Shown here piece by piece: positions 53,519-64,000 of a DNA stretch of 64,000 bases; position 1 is the first letter of the stretch; every line of letters starts with the position of its first letter. Origin of the DNA: Filobasidium wieringae (lineage: Eukaryota > Basidiomycota > Tremellomycetes > Filobasidiales > Filobasidiaceae). Under the pieces are notes generated by a model that made no database searches, had not been told where the DNA came from, and worked only from the letters and a program-made list of their open reading frames with translations. The DNA is taken from contig BCIV01000007.1 in assembly GCA_001600055.1 (NCBI GenBank), positions 558,001 through 622,000 on the forward strand. The letters are read 5' to 3'. A program made the position numbers and the translations under genes.

Positions 53519-56500
53519 ATGGCAGCCCAGCCAACCCCTCTCCCAGGTCCGGCAGTGGCTCAGGCATCGTCCTCCCACAACCCGTCCAGCCCATGCATCT
53601 CCCACTCCCCACACCCCCGCTCAAATGCGAATTCAAACTCGCAGCATCCACATCGGACCCCTCATCGGAGGTTCATCGGACCTCTACCGAAAGCTGCACT
53701 GGATAGCGAGCAGGTGAGGGAGAAGAGGAGATGGTACCGCGCTCTACGGGAGAGGTTGACGAGGGAAGAGATGGAGCAGACCGAAGGCGGGTTGGTAGAT
53801 CGGGTCGGGAAACGGGAACGGATTGGCGACCTCGGGAAACAACTACAGGGTAAAGTGGGAGCGGTTTTACACCACCAGAACGATGGGGATTCCGTATCGA
53901 GGAAGAAGAATCGATCGGAAATCGAGGATGAAGGACCGATCTCACCGACAAGGTCGTTCTTTCAACAAATCAAACCGCAATCACTTGGGATTCAGAAAAA
54001 CGAATGGGCCGGGGAGTCGTTCGATATCGGTGCTTCACTACTCCCGCAATCTGAGGACGATGCAGTGGACGGTCATGATCTCGATAACGGGAGAGGTAGA
54101 ACAAGAGGGAAGCGGAAGACGAAATGCGAAAGAAAGTTCGGAGGGTTGATTCTAGTCGATGACAGTTATCTATCCTCTTCCTCTTCCTCATCCTCGTCCT
54201 CATCGACATCTTCTTCCTCCTCCCCCTCCTCTTCCTCAACCTCGCCCCACTCCCGCTCACGTCGACCTCCACTCAATCAAGCTTCCTCCCGGACCACCAC
54301 AGCCTCATTCACCACCGCTCGAACTCATCAACCACGTTCCGCTTCCTTCCAAACCGCTAGAACCCATCAACCCTCTCTCCCCGCCCTCTCCACCCGGGAC
54401 AGTACCACCACGACCGCCACGGCGGGAACGGGTCGGGAAACCTTCTTCAGCGCCGTGAGTTCCTTGCCGGACACGACGGGACAGGGGTTGGGTCAGGGGG
54501 ATGGGACGGGGGAGGGGAATACGTTTGGGATAGACGAGGGGGAAGGGAGTTTGAGGAGATTGATCAGTTCTAGTCCTGCCGAGATGGCCGATCCGTTCAA
54601 GAGGGAACAAGGTACGGGGAGAACGCGAGCGGATGGAGATCACCTGGACCCTGAGCGGGAATACTTGCAATCCCCTACGAAAGGCAAGGGGAAGGGGGGA
54701 TTGAAATCGGCCATGAAACGACAACCCGTATCGGGTTCTCAATCCCAAATCATCCCCCCTCCCGGTTTAGAACCTGATTCGAACTCGGAACAGTGGAACA
54801 GGAGAAAGGGGAAGACGGTCCAATTCCCCTTCCCCCTTCCCCTCTCCTCTGAAGAGGCGCGGTCCCAAACGGGTTCAGGGTTCAGGGATCGATTGAGGAG
54901 ACGAGGTTCTCGTTCCAAGGGCAAGAGGCTGCAAGGAATGACGGAAGAATCGGAGGGAGAGGAGATCGGGCCCCCGGTAGATCCCATGGAGGTTTTGGCT
55001 AGGACGGGGGAGGAAGTCGTAGGGACTTCTGCGGGCGTCGTGGCCGATGCTACCAAGGGTAAATCGATGCTTCAATCCCGGGTCGACCAACCTGATTCAG
55101 CGAAAGGGAAAGAAAAGAAGCGGGACATCCAGCAAGGAGAACGGGAGATAGGGTTGGATCCGTTCGATCATGATTCCATCGATATACATCCTGGTTCGGT
55201 GATATTGAGGGACAGGATGCTTTTGAGGGTGGGGAGGAACAGAGAGACGGGGCTGGTAGGGTTTGATGAGGCGATGTTGAGGAGGAAACCGTGCTCCAGG
55301 TTGGATCGGCAGGAAGGTCAGTGCGAGGGTACTTTTCTCGTATCAACCCCGAACTGATCTCATACGACGTCTGCAGAATATTTGGTGGTCTACCGTAAAG
55401 GACGAATAGAACTGTACCAAGAATGGGTAAGTACGGGAGCAACGAACGACTCGACGTGACCGCTGACGCTGACGCACCGGTCCGATAGAGGATCCCACTC
55501 AAGGAACGGTTCGTCAAGACGAAACGTTTATGCTTCACCATCCCGCTCTCGCCCAGGTACACGACGTTCTCCCTGTTCTCCCCTATCGACCTATCCTTCT
55601 GCCTCTGCCTAAACTCTGAACCGTTCTTGGCCGAGCTTCAAGGGGCCAACGGACAAGGCCGAGCGGCTCGAATAAAGGAGAAATTGAAGGATTCTAAACA
55701 GTTGAAATGGTTACAGGCCGGAAGGGGGGGTACTCAGATCTTCATCTTCAATTGTAGGGAGAAGAGACGAGCGATGGACTGGGTTTGGGAGATCTGGAAG
55801 GATCTGGATGGACAGTTGCCGATGACCCTCGAGGTGTCCGTACCGGATTTACGATCCGTGGTGAGACTTTCAAGACCTCTGGAAGATTCCACAGGTAGTA
55901 TCGCTACCTGCCGAGCGCTTTCGAGGAGCAGGATTCTGAAGGATACCGTCACCGCTTTGCAAAAAATGCCGAATTTTCATGAACTACTGTACAATGCTCA
56001 GCGAGAGACGGGGGAAACTTTCAGATTGGAGTTGGCTTGGAGGCGAGAAGGTCATCTCGACTGGATAACCAGGGAGGATGAGCTCGGCCCCGATGGAACC
56101 AGGCGCGATTGGGCGTTGTTGGCAGGTTTGGCTATCATCAGTGTGAGTTCAAACGATCAGTCTCTCGCGACTCTGGCCTGATCATGCGGAAGGACCGCGA
56201 TCGTACAGCCCCAACATACTGCCAAGCTCGAACTGCGCCCTGCGAGACACTCGGTCTCTTCCATGAAATTGACTGATGGGACTAGATTGGAGGAGCCTCC
56301 TTGCGTCGAGGGTTACCTGAAGCGTTTTGGAAAGAAAGAGGGCAGCAAACACTCGGTATACCTGCATTCTTACGGAGGCAAGTTTTCAGAATCGCAACAA
56401 ACTCCATCTATTTACTGACGGTTGCTGCGTTCAGGTAATCTCTTCTCGACCCAGCCAAGGAACGTCGAAAACCCCCTAGCGCCGTCAGATGTGCGCCTTA

Positions 56501-57811
56501 CCAATTCCGCCGCTGATATGCAAGTCTTCCGCACCTTCATGGAAGACGAGCATGCCAGAGGCTCCAGGAATATCTTGCAGAGTAGCGGTCTGGTCGATTT
56601 CCGAGATATCACCAAGATTCACATCGATCCGGCAGGAAAGCGAAAGAGAGCAGGATCGGTCCTACGGCGTGCTACGCAAGAAAGCGCGGAGATTGCCGAT
56701 GATGATAAGACAGATTTCGAGGTGGTTCTGGAGTCGGGAGAGCGTGTCAGATTTGAAGTGAGTACTCGATTCGGTACGACATGTTACGATGTTCTAAAGA
56801 TTACGATCAAACAGGCTTCTAACGCAAAGGATGCAAAAGAATGGGTAGAAAGGCTCAGAAAGCTACATGAATATTGGAAGCATAGGCAGAGAGTCGAGTG
56901 AGTCCTGGGACGTTACTGCTTCTCTCGTTGGCTCAAACTGACCTTCGAACAGTGCTCGGGAGCGGATGGACATCGCTCGTCGCAATCTCGAAGGCCAAAA
57001 TAAGCTTATGGACTATGCCCTTGATGGTGACGCAGATCCTTCGATGCCGCTGCATTGGAATTGGTGTCCCATAGAGAACTGCAGTCCCGTAGTACACGCC
57101 GGAAGGCTGTTTGTAAAGAAATCGCTCAACAGTCAATTCAGGTAAGCCCTCATGCTGGAATAGCTGATTTACTCGTTCTGATCGCCTTCCTTCAGGGCAT
57201 ACTACACCGTCCTGTCGCTTGGCCACCTGGTGACATTCGAGCTCAATACTAGCAGCTTTCACGCACGTCGAAGCCGCTTCTCCCTGCTTGAAGCATATGT
57301 GAGCGCAATCGAGTACATCAACACAACGGGAACGACTCTAATCTCGCGTTACCGATAGGTTTACAGCGGCGGTCTGGCCGAAACCGAAATGGCGACGACT
57401 TTACAGGAAGATCCATTCCGCGGAGAGGCTAGAATATATCAGGATGGTCTTGAATGCGCAGACGTGGCTGAGGATTGCACTTTCGTCATCTGGCTGCGCA
57501 AACAGGAAAGCCAGGCACTTACCGACAAAAATGGCTTTGCTGGACCAAGGCGAATGACAAACCACGATCGGCATTACACACCACCCATTCTCGGCAAAAG
57601 CGCCTCCAGGCTCATTGTACTTAGAGCTAGGTCGAAGGTATGTTCGCGATTCGCGAACTCAGGATCGGAATGTGTACTGACTTTGCATGCATGATATCAG
57701 CTTGAACGAGACAAGTGGGTTAAAGTGCTACAGATAGAGATACAACGACTGGCACTGCTACATCCGGGCAGAACCTTGAAAGCACGCCACGATGGTATGG
57801 TGCCGGAATAG
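53519..57811 (+). CDS. SPO71/Mug56-like protein with tandem PH domains
   Basis: A long first exon (53519-55316) is followed by several shorter ones to TAG 57809. The first 590 residues are disordered, with an almost pure serine run (about 54173-54240) and a phosphorylation-rich linker. The second half is structured. EYLVVYRKGRIELYQEW and LKERFVKTKRLCFTIPLSP form a first PH-like fold. CVEGYLKRFGKKEGSKHSVY is the start of a second PH domain, and AYYTVLSLGHLVTFELNTSS with LLEAYVYSGGLAE forms a third element. This order matches the fungal Spo71/Mug56 family, whose yeast members act in prospore membrane growth during sporulation; in budding forms the role is unknown. The start ATG 53519 is the first in frame. 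The gene ends 42 bp from the oppositely oriented DDT/WHIM gene. Confidence 0.65.
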
Positions 57812-57853
57812 ATCAGGTTGCGACATGCATAATAGTAATCCCTAGGCTTGAAC

Positions 57854-60451
57854 CTATTCTTCCTCGAACTCGTTGGCATTCTCCTCGTCCTCGACAGATT
57901 GATCCTCTTCATTCTCTTCTGACACGTGTGCACGTTTTGTTGGGGGAAGATCTTCCTCGTCATCGTCATCTACGTTACTATGACCACGCTTCCGTGTTGT
58001 GCCTTTCTCGCTGCTAGATTCCGCATCTGATTCTTTGTGTTGATCGGCATCTTCGTCGTGGTAACCATTCATGCTCTGCCCATCATCCCGTTCGTCGAAC
58101 GTCGAGGTGGTCGCACCTCTCGTTGCATATGCGCCATTCGAGGCGTTTGTCAAAGCAGCTGTTCTGCTATTCCTCGTCGCCCTGCCGACAATGATCTCTG
58201 CCTCGGGTGAAGATTGGTAATCGCCTCCGTCCGAAGCGTTGCCTGATCTAGGTAAACGTCCGCTGTACTGTACTTCCTCGTCGTCTTCAGCTTGGTCCTA
58301 CGTTCGAGGAATGGTTTAGCGAAACATGCGTAGAATGGAGTATCTGTACCGACGCACCTCGGCATAATTAACCTTAGCTCGACTTCGGGTTGCCCGTGTA
58401 CCATGCACGATTTGGCTTGCAGCTGCGATACGCCGAGCTTCCCTTGCTGCTCTTTCAGCAGCTCGTTCTTTCTTCAGGACAAGCTCATGCCGCTGTCGCT
58501 CAAAGGTCTGGACGAACCACAATCAGTACAATAAACGTATCGACGTGTCTTGAATGATACTGACTTGATATTGCTCCTCGATCTGTCCTAGTCTGCTTTC
58601 GAGAACCTTTCCAAAGTCGACATCTCGTTCTGCTAGAATAGCCTTGTTTTTCAATGCCGTCTTCTTTGCTTTCGTCGACGCTAGAGCAGCTTCTTTCTTT
58701 AGTTCGGGAATATCCTTCTGCTTATCAAGGTGTCGGTTCATAAGAGCCAGGTACTCGTCCTTAGAAGAGGCAACGGTGACTGGCAGCGAGAAGCAGAACA
58801 CCGTCAAACAGGGTGTAACAGAAACGAAGAAAGAGATAATTACACGTTGGAGCGTTGATGTGCAAGGGTTTCTTGATGGCGTATACCCGGTATGTATCTG
58901 CAAGAACGACTTAGAGACGCTTCCCGAACGAGATGGATCGATTCAGGCTTACTCTCTATCATCTGCCAATGAAAGCCTTCTGTTCCCTTGTCAGTTCGTT
59001 CCACCTCGTAAGTGTTGATCGTTTTTGGTTTTGATCGGCTTTGGGTCAGCATGTCATGTACATCAGGATCGAGCACTGTGCAAAATAGGGAAAGAACTTT
59101 CAGCTTGCTATACAATATTACAGAGATGCTACTTTCCACTTACGATTCCAGTCCACCAGCTGTCTAAGTATCTTGATTTTTGCGGACCACGTCGATCCCC
59201 AGAAGCCCTGAGATTTCAGAGGATTGTTGTCGGATCGGTCAGACTGAATGTCAGGAGGTCTGATTGCTCTGTACTCCAAGGTGCTTGAATCCTCGGCGGC
59301 CAACGCATCTGCTTCCTTTGCATCTTCCTGTAGCAACATGGAAAAGGGATGAGCACGTGTCCGAGATGACTGCAAACATAACCTTACCTCATTCCAATAG
59401 AACTCGGTCTTTTCAAAGACATACGCATCAAAGATCGACAATGGCGAGCCTGGTTGTAATCGAGTCTCGATCAAGTTCGATAGTTTCTCAATTACGTTAC
59501 TGAGATGTCTTAGGCTTAATAAAGAACGTGCTTCCGCGATAGAGACCCTACTCACTCTGAATTGAGCGTCTCTCGCAAGCTTGCGAGCGCTTTAGACGGT
59601 CTATACCTGGATTTGCCCTCCTTTTTTTTAGCTTGATCTTTCTTTTCTTTCTCCTCGAGTATTTCGGTTGCCGTTCTCCATAAAGGGCGAATAAGGACAA
59701 GTAAAGCCTCGATTAAGCTCTCATCTGGGACCTCACTTTGCAAGGACTGTTCGAATCTATAAGACAGAGTAGGAGATGAATCAGCTTCTGAGTAGTTGAA
59801 CGACGATCTAGCAGTCCAACCAGAAGCGCGTCGCGTGTCGTATCGCGCTTGACGCGTAATGATTGTGTCCCTTGCCGAGCGGTCCGAACCAAGATTGCAG
59901 AATGCATTGAGAAAGAAAGAGGTAATCGGGAACTCGACTCACTCGTCGATCGTCTTCAACTCGTTCACCACGTTCGTCTTTTCAAAACGATCTGCTTCTT
60001 CCGGTATATTATCTCTTCGAAACCGTATCAAGAAAGCCCAAACGTAGGCGACTTGCCAACTGTAATATCAGCGATGAATTAAGCATGTAGTCTTTACCAC
60101 AAGAAGGTATCGATACCGTATTACATACTCGTCTTTGATGGAACCCTCTACGTCGTATTCGCATTCGGATTGATTCTTCCTGCCCCAGAATATTCTTCTT
60201 CTTGGTACGATGGTGGTGTGATCCACAATCTGTTTCGTCTTCTTGTCCACCTTTTCCGCTTTTTTACCGGCCGTTGAAGCAGAAGCTTTTGTGCTCGGTC
60301 CAGCTCGTACTTTGCTCTTGGGGACCAATGTGAAGGACACATGATCCGGACTTGTTGGTTTGACCGGAGCTATGGGAGCATCAGAGAGGTCAGACGAAAC
60401 CGAACGTCTCCTTTGTTGCTCGATCGGATTGAGACTATCGTTATTCGCCAT
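57854..60451 (-). CDS. DDT/WHIM-like chromatin-remodelling subunit
   Basis: A multi-exon minus-strand gene runs from ATG 60451 (MANNDSLNPIEQQRRRSVSS) to TAG 57854. After a basic linker (IVPRRRIFWGRKNQSECEYD), WQVAYVWAFLIRFRRDNIPE and NVVNELKTIDE resemble the first helices of a DDT domain. Farther on, GFWGSTWSAKIKILRQLVDW, then HWQMIE, TYRVYAIKKPLHINAPT and SSKDEYLALMNRHLD, resemble the WHIM segments that contact ISWI-type ATPases. A long Lys/Glu/Ala-rich coiled coil follows (KKERAAERAAREARRIAAA). The C-terminus is very acidic and carries a KRAHVSEENEED stretch. The pattern fits an accessory subunit of an ISWI-type remodeller, but I cannot assign which yeast or human protein is its orthologue. 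Exon boundaries in 58840-59130 were worked out by eye and are the least certain. Confidence 0.6.
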
Positions 60452-60856
60452 TTCGAATTAGCCTCTTCTATCCTATGTACTAATTTGCTTGCAATCGTTT
60501 GGGGTGTCACAACTCATGTAGTCGTTGATCGCTGAAGAGCAGGTGTAAGTAACCGGTTGATAGATGATTGCAAGATGTCAGTGATTCTCTCGTCATCCGG
60601 AGTGAGTGGGAGGGGAGTACGCGCTTCACCGTCGAGGCGCTTCCAAACGGCAGACTCAGGAATCCTCTACTGCTAGCAATCTGAACTCTATAGTAACACA
60701 ACGGGACACGGGCTGTCCAACAACAAGAATCCACAAAACACGGCCATTGTACAGTCTTTCAAACGAGATGCTGGGCTGTAGACTTGCAGACGGCGAAAGT
60801 TCGATGCCATGTATTTTTGTGCCTGTTTACAACGATTTGTGACGGAATGCTGCCGC
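60452..60856. promoter_or_regulatory. Region between fumarase 3' end and the DDT/WHIM promoter
   Basis: Both neighbours are on the minus strand, so this holds the fumarase 3' untranslated region and the next gene's promoter. Frames of 64-78 codons overlap on both strands and are not supported. Confidence 0.45.
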
Positions 60857-63224
60857 TTAGTTAGGACCCAACATGACTGTGGTGACGCGCAGCAGCAGTA
60901 GTGATCAGTAATAGCACGGTGTAGCTGGTTTTCCGCAATCTGCTGTGACTTACGCTCAGGCTTGACGAGCTGGTCGAACTCTTCAGATGAGAGCAGACCA
61001 AGGGACAGGGTAGCCTCCTTCAAGCTGATATTGCAACGCATGATGACCTGGAGATTAGTAGAGTATTCATAGAGTCCGTTGAACTGATCAGGCAACTTAC
61101 GTAGTTCCTTCCTTGTGAGCCTTTTTAGCACACTTGGCGGCATCTAGAGCGATTCAGATGAACCGTCAGCATTCTGCTTTGAACCTACCGCGAGGGCTAT
61201 CATTCCGACTCACTGTCATAACCCATTCGGCTGTTCAAGCAAGTGACCAACATCAAACTCTCGTTCAAGATCTGGTTGATTTTCTCCTTGTTTGCCACAA
61301 TTCCTACGACACAGTTCTTGGTGAAACTCCTGGATCCATCTCCCAACAACCTGATACTTTGGAGCAAGTTCTTGATCAATACGGGCTTGAAGACGTTGAG
61401 CTCGAATTGACCGTAAGAACCGGCAACAGAGATGGTGGTGTTGTTTCCGATAACCTGAGCGGCGACCATAGTCAAAGCTTCACACTGGGTAGGGTTGACC
61501 TTTCCTGGCATAATGGAAGAACCGGGCTCGTTCTCGGGAAGAGAGAGCTCTCCCAAACCACAACGGGGTCCAGATCCAAGATATCGGATATCGTTGGCAA
61601 TCTTCATCAAAGAGACGGCTACGGTGTTCATAGCTCCAGAGGCCTCGACGATGGCGTCATGAGCAGCAAGAGCCTCGAACTATATATAGAGTCAGATGGC
61701 GAGGGAACGGGTAGTAGCGGATTCGAAGATTGCAAATGATCAGCAATGATTCGTGGGAAGACGTAACAAGACGACCGAGTGGCGCTGTACCTTGTTAGGA
61801 GCAGTCTCGAATTTGAGACCAGTGATCTCAGAGATGGCGTCAGCAACCTTGACATCGAATCCCTTCCTGGTGTTCAAACCCTGACAGCGCGTAGCTTTGT
61901 TAGTTCGTCGAGTCCCTTCGTGAACAGAATCCCTGAAGTCATACGCACAGTCCCGACAGCAGTACCACCTTGAGCCAACATACTCAAACGAGGAATGACA
62001 TCCTCTACACGCTTGATACCGTTAGCGACTTGCTGGACATATCCGCTGAACTCTTGTCCGAGAGTCAGGGGAGTAGCGTCCTGCAAGTGGGTACGACCGA
62101 TCTTGATGATGTCCTGGAACTCGGCACGCTTGGCCTCGAGCGCGTCGTGCAACTCGTGCAAAGCAGGAAGAAGGGTCTTGTTGATCTCGACGACGGCAGA
62201 GACGTGCATGGCGGTGGGGAAGCTGTTGAGATTCATGAAATCGTGCTTCTCAGTATTCCACAACATAAGGGTCTGATAAGCGTTTCTTTATTGTTGACTC
62301 ACGTATCGTTACTGCTCTGAGACATGTTGACGTGGTCGTTGGGGTGGACAGGGGTCTTACTTCCTAGCTCTCCTCCCAAAATCTCGATGGCTCGGTTGGA
62401 GATAACCTCGTTAACGTTCATGTTGGTCTGGGTACCGGATCCAGTCTGGAAAACGACGAGGGGGAAGTGACCCATGAGTTTACCAGAGATGACTTCGTCA
62501 GAGGCCTGGCAGATGGCATCCGATACAGTCTTGTCAAGACCTATAGGCAATAAACGTCTATTTTAGAGACGTCTCTGGTACCAATGCATATAATAACGCA
62601 CCGTAGGTAGCGTTGACCTGAGCAGCAGCCTTCTTGAGAACACCAAAAGCCTGGATAAGAGGAGCGGGCATTCGCTCTTGCTCACCACCTGTGTTGATTA
62701 ACAGTGAACGACGACATAGTCAGCTATATATGAAACCTCTTTGAAGAACACGCAGCTTACCGATATCGAAGTTCATCAAACTCCTCTGAGTCTGAGCACC
62801 CCAGTAACGGTCGGCAGGGACATCAAGAGGTCCGAAGGTGTCAGCTTCCTTTCGGTAGTTGGTCTGAGATACATGTAAATCATAGCGTGAGATCCTAGAT
62901 AATGGAGCGGTCGCCATACTTCTCAAACTAAGCTTACCATGGTGATCGAAGACGATGCGAAAGTCCTGGCGGTGATAGTAGCCTGAGCAGTGAAACGACG
63001 GCTTGGGAGCTAATACGATTACGTGGATGTCGTTTCGAGGAAAGTTTGCGTTGTCGGGTTGGAGAGTGTAGTTGTTCAATTGCGAGCAAATGAAGGGAGC
63101 GAAGATATCAGTGTGTATTCCATGTAAGATCTATTCCTCCTGGCCTTCAAGGTATACTGCAATGTCTCGGTAATCTGTAACTCACCCTTCTAGCGGTAGA
63201 TGCGATAGCCTGCCTAGCGAACAT
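60857..63224 (-). CDS. FUM1: Fumarate hydratase, class II (mitochondrial and probably cytosolic)
   Basis: A minus-strand gene of many exons runs from ATG 63224 to TAA 60859-60857 and encodes about 500 residues. The spliced N-terminus, [20 protein letters not shown], is a clear mitochondrial presequence. [51 protein letters not shown] and SQSSNDT (the catalytic-site loop) follow. [20 protein letters not shown] holds the conserved substrate-binding histidine region, and [16 protein letters not shown] is the fumarase/aspartase signature. The C-terminus is [15 protein letters not shown]. The enzyme converts fumarate to L-malate in the citric acid cycle. An ATG forms the last codon of exon 2 (62940-62938), immediately before MTNYRKEAD; initiation there would give a cytosolic form like that known from other fungi. 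Confidence 0.95.
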
Positions 63225-63570
63225 TGAGAACAGAGAAACAGAAGAAACGGATATCTAACGAGGTGTTTCAATAGCAGGAATCGCCAAGAAGCACTGTGTA
63301 CCTCCTGACCTGAATTGCACGAGTTGGCATGAACTCCTCCAATCGTGAGACTGTAACGCGTGACCCGGGCCAACACGGCCGGCCGAATAGAACCTAAAAA
63401 TCCGCGAAATGGGTTGTTCCGTCTAGAGCTTCTACAGTCGATGACTCATGTTTCGTACACATATTGATCCATTCACTTGGGGCCATATTCATTATACATT
63501 ACAAGAGATTCCTTCCTTCCTGATCGATACATACAGATGAAGTACCGATGTGGCCTGGAGAATAGCATGT
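63225..63570. promoter_or_regulatory. Promoter region of FUM1
   Basis: The region is upstream of the minus-strand FUM1 start and downstream of the next minus-strand gene. It is AT-rich in its right half (TTCATTATACATTACAAG). No supported frame or repeat was seen. Confidence 0.4.
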
Positions 63571-64000
63571 TTAGATAGCGGCCCCTGATATTCGAAGACG
63601 GATCAGCTATGTTTTCTATCTGCAGGATGTGGTCTCACTTACATTCCTGCCTGGCCTTCTGCTTCGAGGAACCGCCTCCGATACTACCCAAGAAGTCGGT
63701 AGGATCGGCGAAAGGGTCGTTAGGGTCAAGCAAGGCGCCTCCCTGAACGTCGTCCTCATCATCGCTAAGGGTTTCATAAGTGGGTTGCTTCACATACGCA
63801 GCCTTGGATCCTCGACGGGACCTTGAGGCAGTCTTCGCTCGGCTTTGGTACTCAGAATCGGACGAATCATAGTCTGAGAAGTCCGAAAGCGATCTGTAGG
63901 CAGAAGAAGGGACTTAGAGCTGCAACGAATTCCAGTTTCAGACGTGGTGCTTACCCTCTGCGGTCATCGGCAAGCTCGTCGGGCGTCATGGGGGGAGGCA
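63571..64000 (-). CDS. 3' end of a gene, possibly LSB5-like (5' part outside window)
   Basis: Minus-strand coding sequence enters from the right. The first segment reads PPPMTPDELADDRR and ends near 63955 at GTAAGC. The next exon starts near 63896 (GSLSDFSDYDSSDSEYQSR) and includes YVKQPTYETLSDDEDD, LLDPNDPFADPTDFLG and QKARQEW, then a short last exon ending AAI with TAA at 63573-63571. The peptide is acidic, Ser-rich and carries a DPF-type adaptor-binding motif typical of endocytic proteins. The arrangement of a charged DELADDRRGSLSDFSD block before a DPF motif and a short W-containing end recalls the tail of fungal Las17-binding Lsb5, but this is a weak memory-based comparison. The folded part is not in the window. 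Confidence 0.35.

Noticed and set aside
54173..54240. Serine-codon run as a microsatellite or repeat element
   Set aside because: It is in frame in the SPO71-like protein and flanked by coding sequence; low-complexity Ser tracts are common in these proteins.
1..64000. CRISPR arrays, insertion sequences, retroelements or viral insertions
   Set aside because: I saw no regular short repeats, transposase, reverse transcriptase or integrase sequences; the window is ordinary fungal genic DNA.

Overview
The window is nuclear DNA from a basidiomycete fungus, most likely a tremellomycete yeast (Cryptococcus/Kwoniella/Tremella relatives). The reasons are: genes cut by many short introns (about 50-75 nt, GTAAGT/GTGAGT donors, CTNAC-like branch sites), a CAP10-family glycosyltransferase of the type used in cryptococcal capsule and glycan xylosylation, a CCH1 calcium channel, and basidiomycete-style Ser/Pro-rich proteins. 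There are no operons, CRISPR arrays or insertion sequences, and I recognised no tRNA or rRNA gene. Gene models below were spliced by eye; most exon joins were checked for phase.

Layout, left to right: the 3' end of NDC1 (nuclear pore), 1-434; an AMID/FSP1-like FAD oxidoreductase, 816-2305; a broken ZNFX1/Hrr1-like helicase pseudogene, 3164-9135; CCH1 voltage-gated calcium channel on the minus strand, 9371-17258; a MARVEL-domain membrane protein on the minus strand, 17812-18513; ribosomal protein eS28, 19716-20420; TOF1/Timeless replication-fork protection factor, 21344-25756; a large disordered protein, 26645-29542; COX17 (minus) divergent from a BEM46-like hydrolase, 30136-32207; a mitochondrial PPR protein (minus), 33033-35933; an uncharacterised protein, 36551-38044; a CAP10-like transferase (minus), 38414-42128; ataxin-2/PBP1, 43687-46909; a GPI-anchored surface protein, 47320-48209; VAC1/PEP7 FYVE protein, 49331-52453; a mitochondrial ICT1-like GGQ hydrolase (minus), 52596-53391; a SPO71/Mug56-like PH-domain protein, 53519-57811; a DDT/WHIM-like chromatin protein (minus), 57854-60451; fumarase (minus), 60857-63224; and the 3' end of a further gene (minus), 63571-64000.

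The genes are mostly unrelated housekeeping functions. Three serve mitochondria (COX17, fumarase, GGQ hydrolase) and the PPR protein probably does too. VAC1 and perhaps the last partial gene act in membrane traffic; TOF1 and the DDT/WHIM protein act on chromatin.

The most notable observations are: (1) the ZNFX1/Hrr1-type helicase, a family tied to small-RNA silencing, carries three in-frame stops and at least five frame breaks while its neighbours are intact; (2) a 17-nt micro-exon in CCH1 that encodes the domain I selectivity-filter segment; (3) a probable 10-nt micro-exon in PBP1; (4) two GC-AG introns; (5) an 18-bp inverted repeat at 32.6 kb. I did not find a convincing new multi-gene system.
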